A stretch of 64,000 bases of DNA from Desulfohalovibrio reitneri (GCF_000711295.1 NZ_JOMJ01000003.1:571001-635000); one strand, 5' to 3'; positions 16,074 through 27,050 are shown, numbered from the stretch's first letter. Made by a program: numbers and translations. The notes: generated by a model not told the origin, from the letters alone.

Positions 16074-16973
16074 TTACTTCACGATGCGTTCGCGCTTGCG
16101 TCTGCTCGAATCCTGGCTGAGGAAAACGCCGGCAAAGACGAGGACCGAGGCCAGCATTTGCTGTCCGGTGAAGGTCTCCCCCAGAAGCAGCCAGCCAAGC
16201 ACCACGGCCGTTACGGGGATGAGGTTGATAAAGACCGATGACTGGTTGGCCGTAACGCGGCTGACGCCGAGGTTGTAAAGCCCGTAGGCCCCGATGGAGA
16301 CCACCACGCCCAGGTAGAAGAGGCACGCCGTGGGAATGGCAGGGAAAACCTGGGGCACAGGCACACCCGGCAGAGCCAGGAAAGGAGTGAAGAAAACCGC
16401 GCCCGCGAAGGCCTGTACAGCGGTGAGGAACCAGGAATTGTACTTGGCCGTCAGCTTCTTGGCTGAAATGACGTAGCCGGTGGCGCAACACATGGCCGCG
16501 AACTCCAGCAGATTTCCCAGGGCGGGGTTGGGAGCGTGCTCCGTATCCACCGCCGCAGCCGAGAGCCAGACAACGCCGGAGATGGACAGGGCGAAGCCGA
16601 ACAAGGTGCGGGGGGACGTCCGCTCTCCCAGCACGAACCGCGCGGCCACCGCCACAAGCAGCGGCAGGATGGCGGTGATCATGCCAGCCTGGGATGCGGT
16701 GGTGTAGGAGATGGCGTATCCCTCGAAGATGAAATACAGGCAGGGTTCGAACAGGGCCATACCCAGGATGGCCGGGACGTCGCGGCGCTCGATTTTGGGA
16801 GGGCGGATGCGCGGCCACAGCAGCAGAAAGACCGCCGAGGCGATGACAAGCCTGGCAAGGATGACAACCATGGGGTGAAAGGCATCCATGGCTGTCTTCA
16901 GCGCGATGAAGGAACTGCCCCACAAGAGGACGGCCGCGAGCAGAGGGAAGGTGGCGGTGAGGGTTTTTTGCAT
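16074..16973 (-). CDS. EamA/DMT family membrane exporter
   Basis: A 299-residue drug/metabolite transporter family protein with ten predicted transmembrane helices in two EamA repeats (first repeat beginning PLLAAVLLWGSSFIALK, second near residue 150). Members export amino acids, nucleosides or other metabolites; the substrate is not deducible. The ATG at 16973 is the only start that keeps TM1. It lies just four bases beyond the T-tract of an upstream terminator, leaving no room for a normal ribosome site. It may therefore be expressed by read-through or from a leaderless transcript. The gene converges on flagellin. Confidence 0.85.
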   Translation of the reverse strand: MQKTLTATFPLLAAVLLWGSSFIALKTAMDAFHPMVVILARLVIASAVFLLLWPRIRPPKIERRDVPAILGMALFEPCLYFIFEGYAISYTTASQAGMITAILPLLVAVAARFVLGERTSPRTLFGFALSISGVVWLSAAAVDTEHAPNPALGNLLEFAAMCCATGYVISAKKLTAKYNSWFLTAVQAFAGAVFFTPFLALPGVPVPQVFPAIPTACLFYLGVVVSIGAYGLYNLGVSRVTANQSSVFINLIPVTAVVLGWLLLGETFTGQQMLASVLVFAGVFLSQDSSRRKRERIVK

Positions 16974-16977
16974 GGCG

Positions 16978-17005
16978 AAAAAAAACGCCGGCCCAAAGGC
17001 CGGCG
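16978..17005 (-). terminator. Rho-independent terminator of the FAD oxidoreductase
   Basis: On the minus strand, an 8-base stem CGCCGGCC/GGCCGGCG (16986-16993 and 16998-17005) with a 4-base loop is followed by eight Ts (16985-16978). The T-tract ends four bases before the DMT start codon. Confidence 0.93.
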
Positions 17006-17035
17006 CGTTGTCTCCTTGTTCGTCGGCCTGGGACG

Positions 17036-18319
17036 CTACATGTCCGGGATGGAGCTTTCCTTGTGGGTAACGGTTCGGGCGAAAAAGTCCTTGGGCCAGT
17101 ATAGCGGGGATGGCGTCCCGGAGAGCAGTTCCAGCTTGGTTTCCTCGTCCAGTTCCAACTCGTTGTGGATAAAGGAGGTGTAGACGCCCGCGCCGGTGAT
17201 GTCGCCGATGAGGGCGCAGCCGACCAGTTTGCCATCCTTGAATATCAGCTTGCGGTAGACCTCGGCCTCCTCGTCCTTGTGGACGTGGACCTCGCAGCCG
17301 TCCTCCCCGCGCGGGTCGGTCAGGCCCACGGAAATGGTGGGCAGGCCAAAGAGGGTGATGGAGTTCATGGTCAGCCCGCCGGGGTAGGAGTCCTCGGCCC
17401 CGGCCATGTTGATACCGGCGTTGATGCCCTGGTTGTAGGCGCTGGGCCAGATGGGCGAGACTTCCTCCTGGCCGCTCTGCATGTCCCGGGCCTGGGCCAC
17501 GTCGCCCGCTGCGAAGATGTCCGGGTCGGAAGTGCGCATGAAGTCGTCGCAAAGGATGCCCTTGGCCACTTTCAGTCCGGCATCGCTGGCCAAGTCTGTC
17601 CTCGGCGAGACGCCCATGGCCAGAATAACGCAGTCCGCCGGGATTTCGCCCTTGTTGATGCGCACGGCCCGGGCGTTGCCGGATTCGTCCGGCAGGATTT
17701 TCTCCGGTGTGGCGCCGTCGAAAAATTTGAGCCCCTTGGCTTCCAGGTGGGCGCGCACGACGGCCCCGGCCTCCTCGTCGAAGTAGGCGCGCATGACGCG
17801 GGATCGGACCACTAGGGTGGTGTCCAGGCCCAGCGTGACCAGGGCCTCGGCGGCCTTGACCGCGATGAGCCCCGCGCCCACAACCACGTACTTGCGGGCG
17901 GTCTTGACCACCTCGCGCAGGACGTCGGCATCGGCCCAGGTGGTGAAGGAAAGCACGTTGCCCGCGTCCAGGCCGGGCAGTTCCGGCCGCATGGGCGCTC
18001 CGCCCGTGGCCAGCAACAGCTTGTCGTAGGGGAAGCCGCGGCCGCAGGCGGTGGTCACGGTCTTGGCCTGGCGATCAATGGATGCCACCTCGCATCCCAA
18101 CTCCACCCGCACGCTGTTCTCTTCGTAGAAGGAGTCCGGGCGCAGGGGCATGGCCTTTTCGTCCACCTTGCCCGCCAAGTAATAGGTGATGAGGGGGCGG
18201 CCGTAGGTGGCCTTGTTTTCGTCGCTGACCACCAGGATGTCGCCCTTGGGGTCCTGCTTGCGAATACCTTCGATGGCCCCGATGGAGGCCACGCCGTTGC
18301 CGATTATGACGTAGTTCAT
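17036..18319 (-). CDS. NAD(P)/FAD-dependent oxidoreductase (rubredoxin/nitrite reductase-type)
   Basis: A 427-residue two-dinucleotide-domain flavoprotein. The FAD motif [13 protein letters not shown] is at residues 5-18 and the NAD(P) motif [15 protein letters not shown] near residue 147. The second FAD contact, [10 protein letters not shown], lies near residue 280. Resembles the NADH-oxidising part of NirB and NADH:rubredoxin oxidoreductases, so it probably passes electrons from NAD(P)H to a small redox partner. The partner is unknown; no rubredoxin lies nearby. The ATG at 18319 has GGGAGA upstream. It is divergent from glnS and ends with its own strong terminator. Confidence 0.85.
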   Translation of the reverse strand: MNYVIIGNGVASIGAIEGIRKQDPKGDILVVSDENKATYGRPLITYYLAGKVDEKAMPLRPDSFYEENSVRVELGCEVASIDRQAKTVTTACGRGFPYDKLLLATGGAPMRPELPGLDAGNVLSFTTWADADVLREVVKTARKYVVVGAGLIAVKAAEALVTLGLDTTLVVRSRVMRAYFDEEAGAVVRAHLEAKGLKFFDGATPEKILPDESGNARAVRINKGEIPADCVILAMGVSPRTDLASDAGLKVAKGILCDDFMRTSDPDIFAAGDVAQARDMQSGQEEVSPIWPSAYNQGINAGINMAGAEDSYPGGLTMNSITLFGLPTISVGLTDPRGEDGCEVHVHKDEEAEVYRKLIFKDGKLVGCALIGDITGAGVYTSFIHNELELDEETKLELLSGTPSPLYWPKDFFARTVTHKESSIPDM

Positions 18320-18397
18320 GGACTTCTCCCTGCGATGTGGAAACAATCTGCTTACCCAATGAAAAGCCGGGCTGTCCACCCCCCGGCGGCGGAGCCA

Positions 18398-18425
18398 TTG
18401 ACAGGCGCGGGACTTGCCGTACATT
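18398..18425 (+). promoter_or_regulatory. Sigma-70 promoter of glnS
   Basis: Perfect TTGACA (18398-18403), 16-base spacer, TACATT (18420-18425), 31 bases before the ATG. Confidence 0.65.
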
Positions 18426-18456
18426 GCCCTTCGACAAATCAGACAAAGGACGCGAC

Positions 18457-20151
<1,695 letters not shown>

Positions 20152-20155
20152 ATCG

Positions 20156-20171
20156 GCGGGCGAAAGCCCGC
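20156..20171. terminator. Hairpin between convergent glnS and DUF429 genes
   Basis: GCGGGC-GAAA-GCCCGC stem-loop directly after the glnS stop and overlapping the DUF429 stop. No T-run follows, so termination is uncertain. Confidence 0.5.
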
Positions 20172-20902
20172 TAGACGCTCCATATCCAGCCCTCGCGCCG
20201 GGCCGCATCAATCTGGTGCGACCCGGGCGCGACGGCCCGTCCCAGCAGAAAGTCCTTTCCCGCCAGCAGGCAGAGCAGGGCGTCGGCCACATGGTCCGAG
20301 GCCAGGGCGGCCTCGTATGTGGCCTTTGGCAACTCCATCTCCTCGGCCAGCCATTCCAGCAGCTTTTCACGGACATCCGCCTTGCGCTTGTCTCCGGCGG
20401 GGGCGTCGGGCCGCGTTGCCAGCACCCCCGCCGGATAGACCTCGACGGACATGGACTCAGCCAGCGGACCGGATTGCAGGGGCAGGGGGATGGCCTGTCC
20501 GGTCCGTTCGCGCAGGTCCTCCAGCAGGGCCAGGGCGGAGCGGGCGGTGCGGGCGATGAAGTTGGCCCCCACCTCCAGCGGCCGCTTGCCCAACCTGGTT
20601 CGTAGCTCACGGTCGGTGAGGCGGGAAAAGAGATGGTCGGGGTCGCCGGGCAGGGCGTCACCGGCGAGGTGGGTGGACAGGGATTCCGCCAGCGGCGCGG
20701 GCCAGCCCAGGGGAGCGTCCAGGCAGAGGAGCAAGGGAGGGTGGCTGACCAGCCAGTCCGCAAGCTGGTCGGCTATTTGTTCACGGCTTTGGCCTGGCAG
20801 GGCCTCCAGCACAACCAGCCGTTCTCCATCCAGCCGGGCCAGGGCCAACCCCACCCGGCGCGGGTCCGTGGCGCAGTCAACGCCCGCCAACCACGTGGTC
20901 AA
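20171..20902 (-). CDS. DUF429 domain protein
   Basis: A 243-residue member of the DUF429 family, whose members have a predicted RNase H-like nuclease fold. The start of the fold is visible (AGVDCATDPRRVGLALARL), followed by the conserved LLLCLDAPLGWP, where the acidic residues are expected active-site candidates, and EVYPAGVLATR. The start is a TTG at 20902 overlapping the TGA of the EAL/HDOD gene as TTGA, with GGAG ten bases before. The function is not established for the family. Confidence 0.75.
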   Translation of the reverse strand: MTTWLAGVDCATDPRRVGLALARLDGERLVVLEALPGQSREQIADQLADWLVSHPPLLLCLDAPLGWPAPLAESLSTHLAGDALPGDPDHLFSRLTDRELRTRLGKRPLEVGANFIARTARSALALLEDLRERTGQAIPLPLQSGPLAESMSVEVYPAGVLATRPDAPAGDKRKADVREKLLEWLAEEMELPKATYEAALASDHVADALLCLLAGKDFLLGRAVAPGSHQIDAARREGWIWSV

Positions 20903-22170
20903 GCCGCTTTCATCTCCATAGCCGCGCCCATGATCTGACCGGCCCAGGCCGAGGCCTCGGCGTGGATTCCGGCCGCCTGCTCCCTGGAAAGACCGTGTTC
21001 CTCAAGCTTGCGCAGGGCGCTGGGCCAATCCCCATGCTCCAGGGATTCAATCAGGTCCAGATGGGAGCGTAACCGGCATTCCCTGCCAAGCAGGGCTTCC
21101 CGCACCTGTTCCTCCAGGGGCATGGTTTCGACAAGTTCCTCCATGGAGCGGCCGAGCAGGGCATCCAGCCTGGAGAGCATGCCCAGCAGGAACATGGTGT
21201 CCGGCCGTGTTTCCGGGCGCCCCAGGGTCTCGGCCAAGCGTTCCAGGAAACGTGCCCGCAGCAGGGCGGTGAAAGCCAATTCCTCCGCCTTGGTGGAGGG
21301 GGCGACGTCGGAGATGATGACCACCATAAGCCATTTGCGCAGGGCCCGGTAGCCCAGCAGGGTGATGGCGTGCTGGATGGAGCGCACCTCGCTCCGCAGG
21401 CCGAAATGGGCGGAGTTGAGGTGCTGCAGCAGGCGGTAGCTCAGGGATATGTCACCGGAGATGATCTCGCCGAGCCGCTGGGTGTCGTAGTCCTTGCCGG
21501 TGAATTCCTGGAGCAGTTGGAACTTGGCCGTGGCTCCGGCGGACACCTTGCGGCCAGGGATGATCTCCGGCCTTGAGAAATGGAACCCCTGGAAGAGGGT
21601 GAAGCCGAGTTTCCTGGCGTGGTCCAGTGTTCGGGCGTCCTCGACCTTCTCCGCCAGCAGGGGGCGGCCGTACGGGGCCAGGCGTCCAGCCAGCCGCCCT
21701 ATTTCTTCCGTGCTCAAGCCCAGCACATCCACCTTGATCAAGTCGGCGTAAGGCAGCAGGGGGTGCGCCGATTCCTGGCCCGTGTAGTCGTCCAGCGCCA
21801 CGGCGTACCCGGTCTTTTGCAGCTCTTCCAAAGCCGTGAGGATGTCGGGGGTCGGAGGCACGTCCTCCAGGATCTCCACCACGTAGTGCTCCTTGGGCAG
21901 GGCGTAGGCCGCGCCTTCCAGCAACATGCGCTCGGTGAAGTTGATGAGAACCTTTCGCCCGGCGGCGATGGAGGGCAGGGCGGCATCGAACCCGTCCGCG
22001 ATGACCCGGGCTGTGGCCGTATCCGGGTCCGGCAGTTGAGCCGCGACCGCGTCCCCGCAGTGGCGGTAGAGCAGCTCATAGCCCCAGATTCGCTCGTCCA
22101 GATCGAATATGGGCTGCCGGGCCACGAAAACCGGCTCGTAGTTTATTTCGGCGTCGTGTTCCGCAGTCAT
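20899..22170 (-). CDS. EAL-HDOD (YuxH-type) signalling protein with degenerate EAL domain
   Basis: A 423-residue protein with an N-terminal EAL-like domain and a C-terminal HDOD domain, as in the YuxH-type c-di-GMP-related family. The EAL signature is replaced by YELLYR, and the DDFG-like loop reads DDYTGQE, so phosphodiesterase activity is unlikely. It may bind a ligand or act by protein contact. The HDOD domain is from about residue 200. I chose the ATG at 22170 because GGGAGGGGGAG lies just upstream; an in-frame start at 22188 is possible. It overlaps the DUF429 gene by four bases. Confidence 0.88.
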   Translation of the reverse strand: MTAEHDAEINYEPVFVARQPIFDLDERIWGYELLYRHCGDAVAAQLPDPDTATARVIADGFDAALPSIAAGRKVLINFTERMLLEGAAYALPKEHYVVEILEDVPPTPDILTALEELQKTGYAVALDDYTGQESAHPLLPYADLIKVDVLGLSTEEIGRLAGRLAPYGRPLLAEKVEDARTLDHARKLGFTLFQGFHFSRPEIIPGRKVSAGATAKFQLLQEFTGKDYDTQRLGEIISGDISLSYRLLQHLNSAHFGLRSEVRSIQHAITLLGYRALRKWLMVVIISDVAPSTKAEELAFTALLRARFLERLAETLGRPETRPDTMFLLGMLSRLDALLGRSMEELVETMPLEEQVREALLGRECRLRSHLDLIESLEHGDWPSALRKLEEHGLSREQAAGIHAEASAWAGQIMGAAMEMKAA

Positions 22171-22254
22171 CCAGGCTCCCCCTCCCAAGGCCCAGATTAG
22201 GCGAAAGAAAGACCGGGGTCGAGCGGTCGGCTCGGCTCCGGCCGTGCAAAAGGC

Positions 22255-22830
22255 TCAGGCCGGTGGCGCGTAGTCGGCGATTCCGGCGGCCGGGCGGTCG
22301 GGAACGGCGTACAGTTCGTTGCCGTGGGCGTCGTTGATGACCAGCAGGGGAAAGTCCTCCACGGTCAGTTCGCGGATGGCTTCCGGCCCCAGTTCCTCGA
22401 AGGCGATGACCTTGGCTTCCTTGATGCGCTGGGAAAGCAGCGCCCCGGCCCCGCCGGTGGCCCCGAAATAGACCGCTGTGTGGTCCCTCAGAGCCTGCTT
22501 GACTTCATCGGACCGTTTGCCCTTGCCCACGGTGGCCTTCAGCCCCAGGCTGTGCAGCCGGAAGGCGTAGGTGTCCATGCGGTAGGAGGTGGTGGGCCCG
22601 GCCGAGCCGATGGGGCGCCCCTCGGGAGCCGGGGAGGGGCCGACGTAGTAGACCACCGCGCCCTGGAGTTCGAAGGGCAGCTTGTCGCCTTTGTCCAGCA
22701 GGTCGATGAGCCGCTTGTGGGCGGCGTCGCGGGCTGTGTAGATGGTGCCGGTCAGCTTGACCACGTCTCCGGCGCGGAGCTGGGCCAGGTTTTCGTCGGT
22801 CAGCGGGGTGGTCAGGGAGTATTCGGCCAT
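22255..22830 (-). CDS. Fe-S fumarate hydratase, beta (C-terminal) subunit
   Basis: A 191-residue beta subunit of the two-subunit class I fumarate hydratase, which interconverts fumarate and malate using a [4Fe-4S] cluster. Diagnostic segments are GDVVKLTGTIYTARDAAHKR, VYYVGPSPA, GSAGPTTSYRMD and FGATGGAGAL. It starts with an ATG that shares one base with the alpha stop (TAATG), so the two are translationally coupled. It closes the frdCAB-fumarase operon. A tartrate dehydratase (TtdB) would look similar, but the fumarate reductase context favours fumarase. Confidence 0.9.
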   Translation of the reverse strand: MAEYSLTTPLTDENLAQLRAGDVVKLTGTIYTARDAAHKRLIDLLDKGDKLPFELQGAVVYYVGPSPAPEGRPIGSAGPTTSYRMDTYAFRLHSLGLKATVGKGKRSDEVKQALRDHTAVYFGATGGAGALLSQRIKEAKVIAFEELGPEAIRELTVEDFPLLVINDAHGNELYAVPDRPAAGIADYAPPA

Positions 22831-23669
22831 TAGATGACGACCTCCTCGTGGCGGGCGGAGTGGCACTGGATGTTCACGGCCAGCGGCAGGGAGGCTATGT
22901 GGCAGGGGTGCATGGAAATCTTCACCCCCAGGGCCGTGGTCTTGCCGCCCAGCCCCATGGGGCCGATGCCCAGGGCGTTGATGGCCTCCAGCAGCTCCTC
23001 TTCCTTGGCTTGCAGATCGGGGTCGGGATTGGCGTCGTCCAGCTTGCGCAGCAGGGCCTTCTTGGCCAGCGTCGGAGCCAACTCGAAGGTACCGCCGATG
23101 CCCACGCCCACGACGATGGGCGGGCAGGGGTTGGGTCCGGCCTCGGCCACGCGGTTGACCACGAACTTCTTGATGCCCTCCCATCCCTGGGCCGGGGCCA
23201 GCATGGTCACGCGGCTCATGTTTTCGCTGCCGCCGCCCTTGGCCATGAAGCCGATCTTGAGTTTGTCGCCCGGCACCAGGTCGATGTGCACGATGGCCGG
23301 AGTATTGTCTCCGGTGTTGGCCCGGGTGAGCGGGTGGCAGGCGGACTTGCGCAGAAAGCCTTCCTCGTAGCCCTTGATGACGCCCTGGTTGATCGCCTCG
23401 CGCAGGGTCATGCCCTTCACCCGGACGTTCTCGCCCATCTCCACGAAAAAGACGGCCAAGCCGGTGTCCTGGCACAGGGGCAGGCCGCTCTCCGCGGCCA
23501 GGTCGCAGTTTTCCAGCAGTTGCCGGAAGATTTCCTTGGCGGCTTCGGATTCCTCGGCCGCGGCCGCCTCCTCGAACTTGCGGCGCACGTCCCTGGGCAG
23601 GTTACGGTTGGCGCTGACGCACATGGCCGCCACCCGGTCGATGATTGTCTGGGCGTCTATCTCGCGCAT
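22830..23669 (-). CDS. Fe-S fumarate hydratase, alpha (N-terminal) subunit
   Basis: A 279-residue alpha subunit carrying the [4Fe-4S] cluster. The cysteines lie in LPLCQDTGLAVFF, GPNPCPPIVVG and MHPCHIASLPLAVNIQC, and the conserved RANTGDNTPA and GGGSENMSR loops are intact. With the beta subunit it hydrates fumarate to malate. Placed directly after frdB, it lets the cell feed malate to fumarate reductase, or return fumarate to malate, in one operon. The ATG at 23669 follows 8 bases after the frdB stop. Confidence 0.92.
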   Translation of the reverse strand: MREIDAQTIIDRVAAMCVSANRNLPRDVRRKFEEAAAAEESEAAKEIFRQLLENCDLAAESGLPLCQDTGLAVFFVEMGENVRVKGMTLREAINQGVIKGYEEGFLRKSACHPLTRANTGDNTPAIVHIDLVPGDKLKIGFMAKGGGSENMSRVTMLAPAQGWEGIKKFVVNRVAEAGPNPCPPIVVGVGIGGTFELAPTLAKKALLRKLDDANPDPDLQAKEEELLEAINALGIGPMGLGGKTTALGVKISMHPCHIASLPLAVNIQCHSARHEEVVI

Positions 23670-23677
23670 GGCCCCTC

Positions 23678-24418
23678 CTAGTTGCGCCGGAAGATGTTCT
23701 TCAGCGCGGTGATGCCCATCTTGCGGCGCAGGAAGCCGAGCTGGTTCTGCAGGGGCAGGCCCTTGGGACAGACGTCCTCGCAGGCCAGAAGGCCCATGCA
23801 GCCGAAGATGCCCTCGTCGTTGCCGATGATCTCGAAGTAGTCGCGGTCGGTGCGCTCGTCGCGCGGGTCCACCACGAACCGCGCCACCCGGTTGAGGGCG
23901 GCCGCGCCCATGAAGTCGTCGCGCAGCCGCGCCGTGCCGCAGGCCGAGACGCAGCAGCCGCACTCGATGCAGCGCTCCAACTCGTAGATGTCCTCGGCCA
24001 CGGCGTTGTCCATGCGTTCTTCTAGCTGGCCGGGGTCGAAGACCTTTTTAGTGTGAATCCAGGACTCGGTCTTCTGGTACATTTCGCGGAACCAGACCCC
24101 GGTATCCACCGAGAGGTCGCCGATGAGCTTGTACACCGGCAGGGGCAGGAGGGTGATGTCAGTGTCCATGTCCGCGGTTTTGGTCTGGCAGGCCAGGCCG
24201 GGGCGGCCGTTGACGACCATGGCGCAGGAGCCGCAGATGCCCGCGCGGCAGCAGAAGTCGAACTGCAGGGAGGGGTCCTGCTCCTCGCGCAGCATGTTCA
24301 GCGCGATGAACAGGGTCATGTTCTCGGCCTCCTCCAGCACGAATTCCTGCATGTGCGGCCGGGAGTCGGGATCCTGGGGATTGTAGCGGAAGATATTGAA
24401 TTTGAGCAGTCGCGCCAT
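23678..24418 (-). CDS. frdB: Fumarate reductase iron-sulfur subunit
   Basis: A 246-residue iron-sulfur subunit of quinol:fumarate reductase. A [2Fe-2S] ferredoxin domain covers the first half (C56/C57, C62, C65, C77). The second half holds the [4Fe-4S] motif CIECGCCVSAC and the [3Fe-4S] region CMGLLACEDVCP. It links the cytochrome b subunit to the flavoprotein on the cytoplasmic side. Third gene of the frdCAB order seen in Wolinella-type enzymes. It could run as a succinate dehydrogenase; the direction is not visible in the sequence. Confidence 0.95.
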   Translation of the reverse strand: MARLLKFNIFRYNPQDPDSRPHMQEFVLEEAENMTLFIALNMLREEQDPSLQFDFCCRAGICGSCAMVVNGRPGLACQTKTADMDTDITLLPLPVYKLIGDLSVDTGVWFREMYQKTESWIHTKKVFDPGQLEERMDNAVAEDIYELERCIECGCCVSACGTARLRDDFMGAAALNRVARFVVDPRDERTDRDYFEIIGNDEGIFGCMGLLACEDVCPKGLPLQNQLGFLRRKMGITALKNIFRRN

Positions 24419-24427
24419 GATGTCCTC

Positions 24428-26257
24428 CTATTTGGGCTCGTCGGCCTTGATGATCTTGCCGCCGCCGTAGCCGCGGTCGCCGGGAGGAATCTCGAAGACG
24501 TAGGTGGCGGGCTCGTAGCGCAGTTCGGGTACGTCCGCTCCCTCCTTCCAGTAGGCCAGGGTGCGGTTCAGCCAGTCTCGGTCGTTGCGCTCTGGATGGT
24601 CCTCGCGGGTGTGGGAGCCGCGCGATTCGGTGCGGGCCAGGGCGGCGGAGGCGATGCACTGGGCCAGCCGCACCTGTCCGCGGATCTTTAGGGCCGCGGC
24701 CAGCTCCGGGTTGGCCCCGCGCCCGTTGGAGCGCAGTCCCACGCGTCCGGCGCGCTCGTAGACTTCCTTGAGGGTGTCCACGGCCTGCTGCAGCCCCTCG
24801 CCGGTGCGGAATACGAAGCAGCCGTCCATGAGGGCGTCCTGCATGGCCGAGCGCACCTTGTAGACGCTCTCGGAGCCGTTGCGGCAGGAGGCCAGCGCCT
24901 TGATGCGATCCTCCTGGGCGGCCACGGCGTCGCTGACCAGGGAGGTCCTGAAGCTCACGTCGTGCCCCTGGAGGAACTCGGCCACCTTGCGGCCCACAAT
25001 GCCCCCGGCCACCACGGTTTCGGCCAGGGAGTTGCCGCCCAGGCGGTTGAAGCCGTGCATGTCCCAGCAGGCGGCCTCGCCAGCGGAGAAGAGGCCCTTC
25101 AGCCCGTAGGCAGCGCCGTCGCGGTCCGTGCGGATGCCGGCCATGGTGTAGTGCTGGGTGGGACGCACCGGGATGAGCTGGGTGCGGGGGTCGATGCCCA
25201 GGAAGTGATGGCAGATTTCGTCCACCTCGCGCAGCTTGGTGGAGATGTGCTGATCGCCCAGGTGGCGGATGTCCAGCCAGAGGTGCTGGCCGTAGGGACT
25301 CTCCACACCCTTGCCCTGGCGCATGTGGTGGGTCATCCAGCGGGAGACCACGTCGCGGGAGGCCAATTCCGCCTTATCCGGCTCGTAGATGTGCATGAAC
25401 CGCTCCTCGTTCTTGTCGAGGAGGGTGCCGCCGTCGCCCCGGCATCCCTCGGTGACCAGGATGTCCGTGGGCACGATGCCGGTGGGGTGGAACTGGATGG
25501 CCTCGGGGTTGCCCAGGGGGACCTGGCCGGTGTCCATGGCGATGATGTGGCCGCCGCCGTCGCAGATGACCGCATTGGTGGTGGCCTTGTAGATGCGGCC
25601 GAAGCCGCCGGTGCAGATGGCCGTGGCGCGGGCGATGTAGGCCTGCAGCTCGCCCGTGCGCAGGCAGCGGACGATGGCGCCGTAGCATGTCTCTCCGTCG
25701 TGGATGAGGGCGATGGCCTCGGAGCGGTCGCGCACGTCGATGCCCAGTTCCGCGCAGCGGTTGTCCATGGTGCACATCACCGCGTGGCCCGTGCCGTCCG
25801 AGGTGTAGCAGGTGCGCCACTTGGCTGTGCCGCCGAAGGAGCGGGCGGTGATGAGCCCTTCCTTCTCCGGCTCTTCATACTTCTCAAATTTCTCGCCGCC
25901 CTTGTAGAAGAAGGACTTGCCCGGCACCACGCGGTTCCAGGGCACGCCCCAGTGAGCCAGCCTGCGCATCTCGATGGGCGCGGTGTCGGCGAAGAGGCGG
26001 GCCACTTCCTGATCGCAGCCCCAGTCCGAGCCCTTGACCGTGTCCTGGAAGTGGACGTCCGGGCAGTCGTCCTTGCCCATGGCGCAGTTGCCCAGGGCCG
26101 CCTGCATGCCGCCCTGGGCGGCGGAGGAGTGCGAGCGGCGGGCGGGCACGATGGACAGTACGGTCACGGCCGCCCCGGTCTCGGCCGCCTCCACGGCGAT
26201 GCGTTCGCCGGCCAAACCGGCGCCGATGACGAGCAGATCGGAGTAGAATGTCTGCAT
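24428..26257 (-). CDS. frdA: Fumarate reductase flavoprotein subunit
   Basis: A 609-residue catalytic subunit with covalent FAD. The dinucleotide motif VIGAGLAGERIAVEA is at the N-terminus. The FAD-linking His is expected in the conserved RRSHSSAAQGG segment, where it appears as SHSSAAQGG. The active-site motifs EAIQFHPTGI, the HYTMAGI loop and the GRGAN segment follow. It reduces fumarate to succinate, or the reverse, with electrons from the menaquinone-linked subunits. Second gene of frdCAB, with ten bases to frdB. Confidence 0.95.
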   Translation of the reverse strand: MQTFYSDLLVIGAGLAGERIAVEAAETGAAVTVLSIVPARRSHSSAAQGGMQAALGNCAMGKDDCPDVHFQDTVKGSDWGCDQEVARLFADTAPIEMRRLAHWGVPWNRVVPGKSFFYKGGEKFEKYEEPEKEGLITARSFGGTAKWRTCYTSDGTGHAVMCTMDNRCAELGIDVRDRSEAIALIHDGETCYGAIVRCLRTGELQAYIARATAICTGGFGRIYKATTNAVICDGGGHIIAMDTGQVPLGNPEAIQFHPTGIVPTDILVTEGCRGDGGTLLDKNEERFMHIYEPDKAELASRDVVSRWMTHHMRQGKGVESPYGQHLWLDIRHLGDQHISTKLREVDEICHHFLGIDPRTQLIPVRPTQHYTMAGIRTDRDGAAYGLKGLFSAGEAACWDMHGFNRLGGNSLAETVVAGGIVGRKVAEFLQGHDVSFRTSLVSDAVAAQEDRIKALASCRNGSESVYKVRSAMQDALMDGCFVFRTGEGLQQAVDTLKEVYERAGRVGLRSNGRGANPELAAALKIRGQVRLAQCIASAALARTESRGSHTREDHPERNDRDWLNRTLAYWKEGADVPELRYEPATYVFEIPPGDRGYGGGKIIKADEPK

Positions 26258-26267
26258 GCGGTCTCCC

Positions 26268-26918
26268 CTAGGCGGTCAAGGTCAGGAAGCGGATGAGGGC
26301 CAGCAGGCCGATGGCGATGAACAGCAGGATGAGGATGCCCTCGGCCTTCTTGGCCGCGGCGCGGTTGTCCGAGCGGATGAAGCCCCACTTGACCCCGAGG
26401 CGGTAGAGGCCGATGGAGACGTGCAGTTCCACCATGGGCAGCAGCACCAGGTAGAAGACCAGCCAGAAGCCGCCCTGGATGCGTTCGGCGGATTTGGTCG
26501 CGGTGATGGGCAGGTCGGTGAGCACCACCCACATGTGGATGGCGCCCATGATAAGGATGACCATGGCCGAGACAACCTGCACCAGCCACAGCCAAGTGTC
26601 GCGGTGGCGCAGCATGCGGGCATGGCGTATGATGGTGGTCTGCCCCTCGGCGCGGAAGGGGATTTTGCGCGCCGCCAGGACGAAGTGGAAGAGGAGCAGG
26701 AGGAAGATCAGCGGGCCGCCGACTTGGGCCATGTAGGTGGACTCGAAGAACTCGGCGATGGCGTTCATCACCGAAGGTCCGATGACCACCGAGGCCACCA
26801 GTATGAGATGGCACCACATGAACAGCACCAGGGCCGCTCCGGAGAGCATCTGCAGCCAGTCCAGGTAGGCGTCCCGGCGGGTGGGCCTGGCCACGTGCAT
26901 GGTCGTGTCCACGGACAT
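26268..26918 (-). CDS. frdC: Fumarate reductase cytochrome b subunit
   Basis: A 216-residue membrane anchor with five transmembrane helices, of the dihaem Wolinella type. H37, H78, H128 and H166 occur at spacings similar to the four haem ligands of that enzyme (H44, H93, H143, H182), so two haems b are expected. It takes electrons from menaquinol at the membrane. GGAGGA before the ATG is a strong ribosome site. First gene of the frdCAB-fumarase operon, divergent from lipB. Confidence 0.92.
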   Translation of the reverse strand: MSVDTTMHVARPTRRDAYLDWLQMLSGAALVLFMWCHLILVASVVIGPSVMNAIAEFFESTYMAQVGGPLIFLLLLFHFVLAARKIPFRAEGQTTIIRHARMLRHRDTWLWLVQVVSAMVILIMGAIHMWVVLTDLPITATKSAERIQGGFWLVFYLVLLPMVELHVSIGLYRLGVKWGFIRSDNRAAAKKAEGILILLFIAIGLLALIRFLTLTA

Positions 26919-27021
26919 GCTTCCTCCACTCGGTTGGAAAAGAAAAGGGCCGTAGGGGCCCGGAAAGTCGCGGAGGGACGAAGCGGCGTCTCGCTACCGC
27001 CCCTGGGCGCGAAGCACGGCG

Positions 27022-27050
27022 ATATTGAGGATTTCCAGGGAATTTGTCAA
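27022..27050 (-). promoter_or_regulatory. Candidate sigma-70 promoter of frdCAB-fumarase
   Basis: On the minus strand, a perfect TTGACA (27050-27045), 17 bases, then CAATAT (27027-27022), about 100 bases before frdC. Just beside the -35, the + strand carries GTCA-ATTG-TGAC (27046-27057), a short inverted repeat that a CRP/FNR-type regulator could use. Confidence 0.45.
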
